DNA of 64,000 nucleotides, taken from assembly GCF_019249725.2 (NCBI RefSeq), contig NZ_CP137559.1:1549501-1613500 (forward strand), given 5' to 3'. Both the position numbers and the translations under genes were made by a program. The DNA comes from Segatella hominis. GTDB taxonomy: Bacteria > Bacteroidota > Bacteroidia > Bacteroidales > Bacteroidaceae. The notes below the pieces were generated by a model. That model was not told the DNA's origin. It saw only the letters and a list, made by a program, of their open reading frames with translations, and made no database searches. Positions 1 through 9,406 of this stretch are shown here, in pieces; the first letter of the stretch is position 1; every line of letters starts with the position of its first letter.

Positions 1-2247
1 ACTCAAAAGGATGCCAATCTGGATAATCCTGAAAAGGAAGACCTCTTTGAAACTGGTGTTTTCTGCCGTCTCATCAAAATGGTAGAACTTCCTGGTCAGC
101 AAAATGGACAGATCACTATCGTAGTACAAGGATTGGGGAAATGCAAATTGAAAAGTCTCGAAACAAAACAACCATTCTATAGCGGATATGTGGAAAGTAT
201 TTCTGAAGAATGGCCTAAAAAAACAGATACGGAATTCAGACTTTTGCAAAAGTCTCTATTCTCTCAAACCATCAAGTTGATTCAAGACAGCGATGAGATA
301 CCTGATGATGCAGAGTATGCAATCAACTCTATATCCAATCCGCTGATACGCACAAACTTCATCTTGTCATCCATGCCTTTCAGCATAGAGGAAAAGATCA
401 AGATGCTGGAAATGAATAGTATGACAGACCGCATGTTTGAAGCCCTCAAATATGAGAACAGACTCAAACAGTTATTTGACATACAGTCTGACATCCGCCA
501 GAAAACAAAGAATGATCTGGACGAACAGCAACGTGAATACTTCCTGCAACAACAGCTCAAGAACATCAAGAAAGAGCTCGGCGGAAACGACATGAGCCCT
601 GAGAAGAAAGAGATTCTTGAAAAAGCCAAGAGTAAAAATTGGAATGAGAATGTAGAGAAAATATTCAATAAGGAATTCAAGCGACTCGACACCTTGCATC
701 CGCAAAGTCCTGACTATTCTACACAGATCAACTACCTGCAGACAATGGTAGATTTGCCTTGGAATGACTGCACGATAGATAACTTGAGTCTCAAACATGC
801 CAAAAAGGTTTTGGATAAAGACCATTATGGCATGGAAAAGGTGAAAGAGCGCATTCTGGAATACCTCGCTGTAAGAGCTTTACGTGATGATCTGAAGAGC
901 CCTATCCTCTGCCTCTATGGCCCTCCGGGAGTTGGTAAAACCAGTCTCGGCAAAAGCATTGCACAAGCGATGGGCCGTAAATACGTGAGAGTTTCTCTTG
1001 GCGGTTTGCACGACGAGGCTGAAATCAGAGGTCATCGCCGCACTTACATCGGTGCCATGCCTGGTCGTATCATCAAGAATATCCAGAAGGCTGGTAGCGC
1101 CAACCCTGTCTTTATCCTTGATGAGATTGACAAGATTTCACAGGCCAACTTTAATGGTGATCCTTCTTCGGCTTTGCTGGAAGTTCTCGACCCGGAACAG
1201 AACAAGGCTTTCCATGATAACTATCTGGATATTGACTATGATTTGTCGAAGGTTCTCTTCATAGCCACAGCCAACGACCTGAGTTCTATCCCACGTCCAT
1301 TGCTCGACCGTATGGAACTCATTGAAGTAGGTGGTTACATCACAGAGGAGAAGGTAGAGATTGCCAAGCGTCATCTGATTCCGAGAGAGTTGGAGAATAC
1401 CGGTCTCAAGAAATATACTCCAAAGATCAAGTTCTCAAAAGCTGCCATTGAGAAGATCATCGAGCAATATACCCGAGAAAGCGGTGTGCGACAGTTGGAG
1501 AAACAGATCAACAAAGCCTTACGCAAAATGGCTTTCAAATTGGCTTACGAGGACATGTTGGAAACAACCAACATCACCCCAGCCGAGGCAGCAACCCTCT
1601 TGGGCAATCCTCCGTTCAACCGTGACATCTATCAGGGCAATGCTTATGCGGGTGTCGTTACCGGATTGGCATGGACTTCCGTGGGAGGCGAAATTCTTTT
1701 CATCGAGACCTCTCTCAGCAAGGGCAAGGCTGGAAAACTCACACTGACAGGTAACCTCGGAGACGTGATGAAGGAATCTGCCGTGATTGCACTCGAATAT
1801 GTCAAGGCACATATCGACCTGCTCGGAGTTGATTACAGAATATTCAGCAACTGGAATATCCATATCCACGTACCAGAGGGTGCAACTCCTAAGGACGGAC
1901 CATCTGCCGGTATCACCATTGCAACCAGTATCGCCTCTGCCCTGACTCAGCGCAAGGTACGCAAGAATACAGCCATGACGGGCGAAATCACGCTCCGTGG
2001 AAAGGTACTTCCTGTAGGCGGCATCAAGGAGAAGATCTTAGCTGCCAAGCGAGCTGGTATCACAGATATCGTGATGTGTCAGGCCAATCAGAAAGACATA
2101 GAGGAAATTCCTGAGCAATACCGCAAGGGAGTAGAATTCCACTATGTAGAGAATGTTGCTGATGTATGGAAGTTTGCACTCACTGACGAAAAGGTGGAGA
2201 ATCCTGTCGATTTCACCATCGAAGAAGAAGAAGAAAACAACAAATAA
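1..2247 (+). CDS. lon: Lon ATP-dependent protease, 5' end cut by the window edge
   Basis: Cytoplasmic AAA+ serine protease that unfolds and degrades damaged and regulatory proteins. The frame is open from base 1 and the residues before the first internal Met (79) read like the Lon N-terminal substrate-binding domain, so the true start lies upstream of the window. Visible order: N-domain and coiled middle, Walker A GPPGVGKT near 919-942, Walker B FILDEIDK near 1111-1134, then the S16 protease domain with the catalytic Ser in KDGPSAG (about 1891-1911) and the catalytic Lys in GGIKEK (codon 2026-2028). The acidic tail EEEEENNK is the natural C-terminus. It is followed 13 bp later by tgt on the same strand, so the two may be cotranscribed. 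Identification is certain; only the start is missing. Confidence 0.97.
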   Translation, partial: TQKDANLDNPEKEDLFETGVFCRLIKMVELPGQQNGQITIVVQGLGKCKLKSLETKQPFYSGYVESISEEWPKKTDTEFRLLQKSLFSQTIKLIQDSDEIPDDAEYAINSISNPLIRTNFILSSMPFSIEEKIKMLEMNSMTDRMFEALKYENRLKQLFDIQSDIRQKTKNDLDEQQREYFLQQQLKNIKKELGGNDMSPEKKEILEKAKSKNWNENVEKIFNKEFKRLDTLHPQSPDYSTQINYLQTMVDLPWNDCTIDNLSLKHAKKVLDKDHYGMEKVKERILEYLAVRALRDDLKSPILCLYGPPGVGKTSLGKSIAQAMGRKYVRVSLGGLHDEAEIRGHRRTYIGAMPGRIIKNIQKAGSANPVFILDEIDKISQANFNGDPSSALLEVLDPEQNKAFHDNYLDIDYDLSKVLFIATANDLSSIPRPLLDRMELIEVGGYITEEKVEIAKRHLIPRELENTGLKKYTPKIKFSKAAIEKIIEQYTRESGVRQLEKQINKALRKMAFKLAYEDMLETTNITPAEAATLLGNPPFNRDIYQGNAYAGVVTGLAWTSVGGEILFIETSLSKGKAGKLTLTGNLGDVMKESAVIALEYVKAHIDLLGVDYRIFSNWNIHIHVPEGATPKDGPSAGITIATSIASALTQRKVRKNTAMTGEITLRGKVLPVGGIKEKILAAKRAGITDIVMCQANQKDIEEIPEQYRKGVEFHYVENVADVWKFALTDEKVENPVDFTIEEEEENNK

Positions 2248-2260
2248 CATCAAGACTATC

Positions 2261-3388
2261 ATGAAGTTTGAACTACAAGTAACAGATAAAGCAAGTGATG
2301 CACGTACCGGTATCATCACCACAGACCACGGACAGATAAAGACTCCTATCTTCATGCCCGTAGGAACTGTTGGTTCTGTAAAGGGCGTACATTTTGACGA
2401 GCTTCGCAAACAGGTAAAGGCACAGATTATCTTAGGCAATACCTACCATCTTTACCTCCGTCCGGGCCTGGAGGTCATCAAGGCTGCTGGCGGTCTGCAT
2501 GGTTTCAATGGCTGGGACCGTCCTATCCTTACAGATAGCGGTGGCTTTCAGGTATTTTCACTGACTGGCATCCGCAAACTGAGAGAAGAAGGTTGCGAAT
2601 TCCGTTCTCACATTGACGGTAGTAAACACATCTTTACTCCAGAGAATGTCATGGATACAGAGCGTATCATCGGTGCCGACATCATGATGGCATTTGATGA
2701 ATGTCCTCCTGGACAAAGTGATTTCCAGTATGCAAAGAAAAGCTTGGAGTTGACCCAGCGCTGGCTGGACCGTTGCATCAAGCGCTTCGATGAGACAGAA
2801 CCTCTCTATGGCTACAACCAGAGTCTCTTCCCTATCGTACAGGGATGTACCTTCCCTGAACTGAGAAGAGAAGCTGCTAAGTATGTAGCCGACAAGGGCG
2901 CTGACGGAAATGCCATCGGTGGTCTTGCCGTAGGTGAACCAACAGAAGTGATGTATGAGATGATAGAGGTGGTCAATGAGATTCTTCCTAAGGACAAGCC
3001 TCGCTACCTCATGGGAGTAGGTACTCCACAGAACATTCTGGAAGCTATCGAACGAGGAGTTGATATGTTTGACTGCGTTATGCCTACCCGAAACGGAAGA
3101 AACGCCATGCTATTCACCTACAATGGCACCATGAATATGCGTAACAAGAAATGGGAAATGGACTTCAGCCCTGTTGACCCGGAAGGTTGCGATATCGACC
3201 GCATAACAACCAAGGCATACCTCCACCACCTTTTCAAAGCACAGGAGCTTTTGGCAATGCAGATTGCCAGCATCCACAACCTCGCCTTCTATCTCCGACT
3301 GGTAACAGATGCACGCCAGCACATCGAGCAGGGCGACTTCGTACAGTGGAAGCGTTCCATCATCGACCAATTAGGACGAAGAATTTAA
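2261..3388 (+). CDS. tgt: Queuine tRNA-ribosyltransferase (tRNA-guanine transglycosylase)
   Basis: Exchanges guanine-34 of GUN-anticodon tRNAs for the queuine precursor PreQ1. The start MKFELQVTDKASDARTG at 2261 is chosen over an earlier in-frame Met at 2153 because only the former matches the family N-terminus and lies outside lon. Motifs: DSGGFQVFSL (active-site loop), GGLAVGEP, and DMFDCVMPTRNGRNA with the conserved Asp and RNA-binding loop. It is 375 residues, normal for the family. The C-terminal zinc site, usually CxCxxC followed by a His about 26 residues on, is degenerate here: PEGCDIDRITTKAYLHHL keeps one Cys, while the later HN is present. The permease gene starts 9 bp downstream, a pairing common in Bacteroidota. 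Confidence 0.96.
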   Translation: MKFELQVTDKASDARTGIITTDHGQIKTPIFMPVGTVGSVKGVHFDELRKQVKAQIILGNTYHLYLRPGLEVIKAAGGLHGFNGWDRPILTDSGGFQVFSLTGIRKLREEGCEFRSHIDGSKHIFTPENVMDTERIIGADIMMAFDECPPGQSDFQYAKKSLELTQRWLDRCIKRFDETEPLYGYNQSLFPIVQGCTFPELRREAAKYVADKGADGNAIGGLAVGEPTEVMYEMIEVVNEILPKDKPRYLMGVGTPQNILEAIERGVDMFDCVMPTRNGRNAMLFTYNGTMNMRNKKWEMDFSPVDPEGCDIDRITTKAYLHHLFKAQELLAMQIASIHNLAFYLRLVTDARQHIEQGDFVQWKRSIIDQLGRRI

Positions 3389-3397
3389 AGAAATATA

Positions 3398-4639
3398 ATG
3401 AAAAATTTTAAACAAATAAGGAAACATCGCAGAAGATACAAGTTTCAGCGATGGTTTGGCAAACATTTCGCATGGCTCGTAAAGGCCGCGAAATGGACCG
3501 CCCACAAGTTGAGATTCCTGAGAGTACTCAGGCTTCTCAACCTCTTCAGATATATCAAGCGATTAGACTGGTACATCATCAAGAAGTTCGTGGGATATTA
3601 TTTTTTCAGTATCGCACTGATTATCTCCATTGCCATCGTATTCGACTTCAATGAGAATCTGGCCAAGTTTTCGGAGAATCATGCTCCTATGCGTGCCATC
3701 ATCTTCGATTACTATGCCAACTTTGTGCCATACTTCGCCAACTTGTTCAGTGCCTTGTTTGTATTCATTGCCGTCATCCTCTTCACGACTAAGATGGCTG
3801 GCAATTCAGAAATTATCGCTATCCTCGCTTCCGGAACATCCTTCAAGCGTTTGATGCGACCATACATGCTGACGTGTGTCATGCTCTCTGCACTCTCCTA
3901 CTCGCTGTCTGCATACGTGATACCACATGGTACCGTCATCAGACAGAACTTTGAAAACATGTATAAGAAAAAGGCCAAGAACACGTCTGCAGACAATGTG
4001 CAGTTGCAGGTGGACCGTGGAGTCATCGCATACATCCAGCACTACGACAATACGACCAAAAGAGGATATGGTTTCTGTCTGGATAAATTTCAGGAGAAAA
4101 AGCTGGTCAGCCACCTTACTGCGATGGAGGTACAGTACGATACCATCTCAGATTCCAAGTACCATTGGAAAATCAGCAATTGGAAGGTGCGTAAGCTGCA
4201 AGGTATGAAGGAACATATTACCAGCGGTGCTGAGAAAGATACGCTGATAACCATGGAACCAACCGACCTGGTATATTCCAAGGGACAGCAGGAGACCTTT
4301 ACCAGTCCAGAATTGAAGGAGTACATCAACAAGCAGATAGACCGAGGTTCCGGCAATGTGGTGCAATATCAGGTGGAATACCACAAGCGAATAGCAGCAT
4401 CCTTTGCCTCCTTTATCCTGACCATCATCGGTCTCTCCCTCTCTGCCAAGAAGCGCAAGGGAGGAATGGGTATGGCACTCGGTGTGGGACTCGCCCTGAG
4501 TTTCGGATACATCATGCTTCAGACCGTATCGGCAACCTTTGCCATACAAGCCAACTTCCCACCTATGTTTGCTGCATGGATGCCAAATATCCTCTTTGCC
4601 GTCGTAGCATATTTCTGCTATCGCAATGCACCGAGATAA
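3398..4639 (+). CDS. LptF/LptG (YjgP/YjgQ) family permease
   Basis: Inner-membrane subunit of the lipopolysaccharide exporter that extracts LPS from the inner membrane with LptB. The 413-residue protein has a basic N-terminus of about 60 residues, a first membrane segment around YYFFSIALIISIAIVFDF, two or three further helices before residue 190, a periplasmic jellyroll-like middle, and three C-terminal helices (AASFASFILTIIGLSLSAKK and following), the YjgP/YjgQ layout. RLDWYIIKKFVGYYFFS is the typical family start. Bacteroidota often encode LptF and LptG at separate loci, so I cannot say which paralogue this is. It follows tgt by 9 bp, suggesting one transcript. Confidence 0.88.
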   Translation: MKNFKQIRKHRRRYKFQRWFGKHFAWLVKAAKWTAHKLRFLRVLRLLNLFRYIKRLDWYIIKKFVGYYFFSIALIISIAIVFDFNENLAKFSENHAPMRAIIFDYYANFVPYFANLFSALFVFIAVILFTTKMAGNSEIIAILASGTSFKRLMRPYMLTCVMLSALSYSLSAYVIPHGTVIRQNFENMYKKKAKNTSADNVQLQVDRGVIAYIQHYDNTTKRGYGFCLDKFQEKKLVSHLTAMEVQYDTISDSKYHWKISNWKVRKLQGMKEHITSGAEKDTLITMEPTDLVYSKGQQETFTSPELKEYINKQIDRGSGNVVQYQVEYHKRIAASFASFILTIIGLSLSAKKRKGGMGMALGVGLALSFGYIMLQTVSATFAIQANFPPMFAAWMPNILFAVVAYFCYRNAPR

Positions 4640-4739
4640 TGTAAGATTGTATCATATAATAATAGATAATGTATGACGGTCATCACTTATTTCAAGAGAG
4701 ACCTACACATTATTATATATAATAATAAAGAGATTATAA

Positions 4740-6497
4740 ATGTATTTTGACGAATTAGATTTAAATGACAATGTGCTTGATGCGTTATATGACATGCATT
4801 TCGACACATGCACCCCTGTTCAAGAGAAATGTATTCCTGAGATATTGAAAGGTAATGACGTTCTTGGTGTGGCTCAAACGGGTACCGGTAAGACTGCCGC
4901 CTATCTGTTGCCTATTCTGAGTAAGTTGGATGACGGTGGATACCCTGAAGATGCCATCAACTGCATCATCATGTCACCTACCCGAGAACTGGCACAGCAG
5001 ATAGACCAGGCCATGCAGGGATTCAGCTACTATCTGCAGGGAGTGAGCAGCGTGGCTGTATATGGTGGCAATGACGGCAACCGCTACGACCAGGAATTGA
5101 AGAGTCTCCGTATGGGTGCTGATGTAGTAATAGCTACTCCTGGCCGACTCATCACCCATATCAGTCTGGGAAATGTAGATTTAAGTAAGGTAAGTTTCTT
5201 TATCCTTGACGAGGCAGACCGCATGCTCGACATGGGTTTCTCTGAGGATATCATGACCATCGCCAAGAAATTGCCTCAGTCTTGCCAGACTATCATGTTT
5301 TCAGCAACCATGCCTACCAAGATCGAGGAACTGGCGAAGAGCTTGCTGAAGAATCCTGTAGAAATCAAACTTGCTGTCAGCAAGCCTGCCGAGAAAATCA
5401 AACAAGAAGCATACGTCTGCTATGAGGCCCAGAAAATGAGCATCATCAAGGATATCTTCAAGGCTGGTGACCTGAAGCGCGTCATTATCTTCTGCGGCAG
5501 TAAGACAAAGGTGAAACAGCTCTCTGCTTCACTACAGCAACAGAAGATCAACTGTGGCGAAATGCACTCCGACCTTTCTCAGCAAGAACGTGATGACATC
5601 ATGTTCAAATTTAAGAGCGGCCAGATTGACGTGCTGGTTGCTACGGATATTGTTGCCCGCGGTATCGATATCGATGATATCACATTAGTTATCAACTTCG
5701 ATGTTCCGCACGACACAGAAGACTATGTACACCGCATCGGTCGTACCGCGCGTGCAGATAGAGACGGAAGAGCCATTACCTTGGTTACGGAAATGGATAT
5801 CTACTGGTTCCAGCAGATAGAAAAGTTCCTGGAAAAAGTGGTAGAAAAGATGCCATTGCCTGCAGAGTGTGGCGAAGGTCCTAAGTATGTCAAGATGGAC
5901 AAGCCTAAGAAACCAGGTAAAAACAATGGTAACGGCAAGACCAGTGCAAAGAGCCGCCGCCAGAAAGACCGCGACCAGACTGCACACAAGCGCAAGCCGA
6001 ACAAACAGAACAACCGTCAGGAAAAGGCTCCTCGCCAGCAAGGTGAGCAGCAGGGCGAACAGGTTGCAAACAAGCCAAACAACAGAAACGGCAAACAGCA
6101 GAATGCAAATAAGCAGAATGCCGAAAAGCAGCAGAATGCAAACAAGCAGAACGCCAATAAGCAGCAGAACGCCAACAAGCAGCAATCAAGAAATAACCGT
6201 CAGCAGAATGCCGAAAGCAAGCAGGAAGGTGAGACAAGACAAGGCGGAAAGCGCAACAATAGAAACAACCGTAACAGACAGGATAATCGTAAGACCAGTG
6301 AACAGCGCAACAACAACCAGCGCAGCAATGCACCAGAGAACGTACGTCCTGGCAGCAACGGAAGAGGAAGAGGCGTTGCACAGAAGAAGGCTAACGAGAA
6401 ATCAAATTCTCGCAAACCAACTCCAATTGTCAACCCTCAGAAGAAAGAAAATGTCGTAAAGAAATTCATCAAACGAATTTTCGGTTTCAAGAAATAG
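4740..6497 (+). CDS. DEAD-box RNA helicase with Asn/Gln-rich basic tail
   Basis: ATP-dependent RNA helicase of the RhlE/CsdA group, acting in ribosome assembly or RNA decay. Motifs in order: Q-motif around TPVQEKC, motif I AQTGTGKT, PTRELAQQ, TPGRL, motif II DEADRMLDMGF, motif III SATMP, motif V ATDIVARGIDI and motif VI HRIGRTARADRDG. The core ends near residue 380. The last 200 residues are low complexity and basic, with repeats of NANKQ/QNANKQ (about 6090-6210) and RNNRNRQD-like patches, a probable RNA-binding disordered tail. The AT-rich gap of about 100 bp upstream has inverted ATAATGTA/TACACATTAT pieces that could fold in the 5' leader. Whether it is cold-induced cannot be told from sequence. 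Confidence 0.95.
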   Translation: MYFDELDLNDNVLDALYDMHFDTCTPVQEKCIPEILKGNDVLGVAQTGTGKTAAYLLPILSKLDDGGYPEDAINCIIMSPTRELAQQIDQAMQGFSYYLQGVSSVAVYGGNDGNRYDQELKSLRMGADVVIATPGRLITHISLGNVDLSKVSFFILDEADRMLDMGFSEDIMTIAKKLPQSCQTIMFSATMPTKIEELAKSLLKNPVEIKLAVSKPAEKIKQEAYVCYEAQKMSIIKDIFKAGDLKRVIIFCGSKTKVKQLSASLQQQKINCGEMHSDLSQQERDDIMFKFKSGQIDVLVATDIVARGIDIDDITLVINFDVPHDTEDYVHRIGRTARADRDGRAITLVTEMDIYWFQQIEKFLEKVVEKMPLPAECGEGPKYVKMDKPKKPGKNNGNGKTSAKSRRQKDRDQTAHKRKPNKQNNRQEKAPRQQGEQQGEQVANKPNNRNGKQQNANKQNAEKQQNANKQNANKQQNANKQQSRNNRQQNAESKQEGETRQGGKRNNRNNRNRQDNRKTSEQRNNNQRSNAPENVRPGSNGRGRGVAQKKANEKSNSRKPTPIVNPQKKENVVKKFIKRIFGFKK

Positions 6498-6566
6498 CTC
6501 TAAATTTACAACAAATTGCAAATTTTTGAGTTATTATATAAGAAACAGAACAAAACTAATAGTGAA

Positions 6567-9164
6567 ATGAAGAAATTAATCATCTTTTCGCTCATGCTTT
6601 TCATGGTCTCATCAGTAGCCATGGCTCAATCTTCCAGCATGACCGACGACCAAGTGATGCAATTTGTGGTAAAGGAGCACAACTCTGGAACCTCGAATGC
6701 ACAAATCGTCACCAAGTTGATGCAACGCGGTGTTGATATTTCTCAGATTCGACGTGTACGCACTCGCTATGAAAAGGAAGCCAAACTGGGCGGCCTTGCC
6801 AGTGCTACAGGAAAAGTCTCATCAAATGGATCTCGCCTACGTACCAACAACGGTAAAACTCGTGATGATTATGGGAAAGAGGCTGATAAGGAGGCCAGTA
6901 ACTATAGCAACTATAGAATCAAAGGCCAGCGAGATTTCTCCTATAAGCATACTTACGATAATCAGGACGAGGAGTATGTGGACATGCAGAACGAGATGTA
7001 TGGTATCTACCCTGATTCAACCCAGTTGCTTCGTCATTTGCTGGCAGAACAGAGATACAATCGCAAGAAGGTCTTCGGCCGCGACATCTTTAATAATAAG
7101 GAGTTGAGCTTTGAGCCTAACATGAATATCGCAACCCCACAGAACTACCGCTTGGGTCCTGGTGATGCTGTCATCATCGACATCTATGGTGCTTCCCAGA
7201 AAACCATCGAGAGTACTGTTTCTCCAGATGGAACTGTTACCATCGAGGGGTATGGTCCGGTGAATGTCAGCGGCCTCACCGTTGCTCAGGCTAATGCAAG
7301 ATTGCGCGGTACGTTAGGTAGCAGATATTCTTCCAGCCATATCAAGTTGACAGTAGGCCAGACCAAGACCATTATGGTCAATGTGATGGGTGAAGTAAAG
7401 GCTCCAGGAACCTATACTCTCTCTGCCTTCGCTACCGTTTTTCATGCCCTCTACATGGCTGGAGGAACCAACGACCTGGGTACACTCCGTAATATTAAGG
7501 TATATAGAAACAACAGGTTGGTTACTGTAGTTGATATCTACGACTACATCCTCAATGGCAAGTTGACAGGCAATGTACGACTCGCAGACAATGATGTGAT
7601 TGTAGTAGGTCCATACGACTGTCTGGTCAACATCACGGGTAAGGTAAAACGCCCGATGTTCTATGAGATGAAAAAGAACGAGAGCATCAATTCACTGCTC
7701 AAATATGCCGGTAGCTTCACCGGTGATGCTTATAAGAAATCGGTACGTGTGAACAGAAAGACAGGAAGAGAATATGCCGTATTCAATGTTGACGAATTCG
7801 ATTTTGCCAGTTTCCACATCGCTGATGGCGATTCAGTAAGCGTTGACTCCATCCTGCCAAGATATGCCAATACGGTAGAAATCAAGGGTGCTGTATTCCG
7901 TCCAGGTATGTACAATATCGGCGAACAGATTAACAGCGTTCGTTCTCTGGTAGAACATGCAGAAGGTCTTACTGAGGATGCATTCACCAATAGAGCGGTC
8001 ATGCACAGAATGAAGCCAGACCGCACATTGGAAGTTATCAGTATGGATATCGCAGGTATCATGAGTGGAAAGGTGGCAGATATTCCGTTGAAGGAGAATG
8101 ATGTGCTCTTCATCCCTACCCGACAGGATAAACTGATAGAGCGAACCATCACAATTCGCGGCGAGGTACAGTATCCTGGAACCTATAAATACGCCGACAA
8201 TGAAACTATCGAAGACTTCGTTCTTCAGGCTGGTGGTCTGACCGACAAGGCATCCACCGTGAATGTCAACGTAAGCCGCCGCGTTTCTGATGCCAAGGCA
8301 TTGAAACCAGATAGCTTGATTGCCCAGACATTCACCCTCTCCTTAAAGGATGGTTTTGTCATTGATGGCACTCCTGGATTTGTCCTGATGCCTTTCGACG
8401 AGGTTTCCATCCGCAAGAGTCCTGCTTACAACGAACTGGAAAATGTGAGCATCGAGGGTGAGGTTATGTTTGCTGGAACTTATACGCTTACCAAGCGTAA
8501 TTCCCGCATAAGCGACCTGTTCTACAAGGCAGGTGGAGCAACCAATGAGGCATATATCAAGGGAGCACGCTTAATCCGTAGAGCCAACAGCGCAGAGAAA
8601 GACCGCATGGAAGCTGTTCTGAAGATGCAGCGTGAGCAACAGCAGAAGAATCTCCTCCAGCTGGCAGCAAGCAGCAACAGTGGTAATCTCCAACAGGTAG
8701 CTGAAGGAGCTAAGAACGCAGAATTGGAGAAATTCAATGTTCCAGATGAATATCCTGTAGGAATTGACCTAGCTGCTGCACTCAAGAATCCTGGATGTGA
8801 TGACGACCTGGTACTGCGTGAAGGAGACCGTCTGGTTGTTCCACAATATATAGGAACTGTAAAAATCAATGGTGCTGTGATGTATGCCAATACTGTTGCC
8901 TACGAAAAGGGCAAACGGGCAAGCTACTACATAGACCAAGCTGGTGGTTTTGCTTCTGATGCCATCAAGAGCAAGTCATATATCATCTATATGAATGGTA
9001 AGGTTGCCAAAGTTGGTCATGGTGCTAAAGTTCAACCTGGTTGTGAAATTGTAGTTCCTGCCAAGTTGAAGCGCAAGATGAGTATCGCAGAAACGATGAG
9101 TCTCGGTACAAGTATATCAAGCATCGCAGCCATGATTGCTACCATTGCTAATTTGAGCAAGTAA
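6567..9164 (+). CDS. SLBB-domain polysaccharide export protein (Wza-like)
   Basis: Probable outer-membrane or periplasmic channel component for capsule or exopolysaccharide export. The start at 6567 gives a clean signal peptide (MKKLIIFSLMLFMVSSVAMAQ); an in-frame Met 51 bp earlier lacks this. After a linker of about 190 residues comes the Poly_export domain (YRLGPGDAVIIDIYG ... SPDGTVTIEGYGPV), followed by at least five SLBB-type repeats, each with a GEVxxPGTY-like turn (for example VMGEVKAPGTYTL, RGEVQYPGTYKY, EGEVMFAGTYTL). The end has a hydrophobic segment (SLGTSISSIAAMIATIANLSK). At 865 residues it is much longer than E. coli Wza. No chain-length (Wzz) or glycosyltransferase genes lie next to it, so it stands alone here. 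Confidence 0.9.
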   Translation: MKKLIIFSLMLFMVSSVAMAQSSSMTDDQVMQFVVKEHNSGTSNAQIVTKLMQRGVDISQIRRVRTRYEKEAKLGGLASATGKVSSNGSRLRTNNGKTRDDYGKEADKEASNYSNYRIKGQRDFSYKHTYDNQDEEYVDMQNEMYGIYPDSTQLLRHLLAEQRYNRKKVFGRDIFNNKELSFEPNMNIATPQNYRLGPGDAVIIDIYGASQKTIESTVSPDGTVTIEGYGPVNVSGLTVAQANARLRGTLGSRYSSSHIKLTVGQTKTIMVNVMGEVKAPGTYTLSAFATVFHALYMAGGTNDLGTLRNIKVYRNNRLVTVVDIYDYILNGKLTGNVRLADNDVIVVGPYDCLVNITGKVKRPMFYEMKKNESINSLLKYAGSFTGDAYKKSVRVNRKTGREYAVFNVDEFDFASFHIADGDSVSVDSILPRYANTVEIKGAVFRPGMYNIGEQINSVRSLVEHAEGLTEDAFTNRAVMHRMKPDRTLEVISMDIAGIMSGKVADIPLKENDVLFIPTRQDKLIERTITIRGEVQYPGTYKYADNETIEDFVLQAGGLTDKASTVNVNVSRRVSDAKALKPDSLIAQTFTLSLKDGFVIDGTPGFVLMPFDEVSIRKSPAYNELENVSIEGEVMFAGTYTLTKRNSRISDLFYKAGGATNEAYIKGARLIRRANSAEKDRMEAVLKMQREQQQKNLLQLAASSNSGNLQQVAEGAKNAELEKFNVPDEYPVGIDLAAALKNPGCDDDLVLREGDRLVVPQYIGTVKINGAVMYANTVAYEKGKRASYYIDQAGGFASDAIKSKSYIIYMNGKVAKVGHGAKVQPGCEIVVPAKLKRKMSIAETMSLGTSISSIAAMIATIANLSK

Positions 9165-9230
9165 TATGCAAATAACACATCTATTTGAAAAATAGCACCG
9201 CCTATTTGAAAGTATATTTGATTTATATAT

Positions 9231-9265
9231 AAACTCCCCAGATTCCTGATGAATCTGGGGAGTTT
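9231..9265 (+). terminator. Intrinsic terminator after the SLBB gene
   Basis: A perfect 15-bp inverted repeat (aaactccccagattc / gaatctggggagttt) with a 5-nt loop lies about 65 bp after the stop codon and is followed by a T-rich stretch. It ends the left-hand plus-strand gene run. It could also act on the minus strand against readthrough from the mutase gene. Confidence 0.85.
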
Positions 9266-9358
9266 CCTTATTATAGTAGTTTCAATACTTACTTGGCAAT
9301 CACAACACTTTTGCTTTATAGCCTATTTTGCCGAATCATCATGCATAAAATACAAAAA

Positions 9359-9385
9359 GGCGAGAAGTCAGGATGACCTCTCGCC
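9359..9385 (-). terminator. Intrinsic terminator of the phosphohexomutase gene
   Basis: On the minus strand ggcgagaggtca pairs with tgacttctcgcc (one G-U pair, 3-nt loop) and is followed by TTTTT (9354-9358). It sits about 20 bp after the mutase stop codon. Confidence 0.85.
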
Positions 9386-9406
9386 GGAAATATAAAAATC
9401 TACGAA

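Noticed and set aside
2153-2260. An upstream start for tgt inside lon
   Set aside because: The extra 36 residues (lysine-rich, encoded within the lon C-terminus) have no similarity to the Tgt N-terminus.
6090-6215. Regular DNA repeats that could suggest a CRISPR array
   Set aside because: They are in-frame codon repeats of a protein tail with no spacers of constant length.
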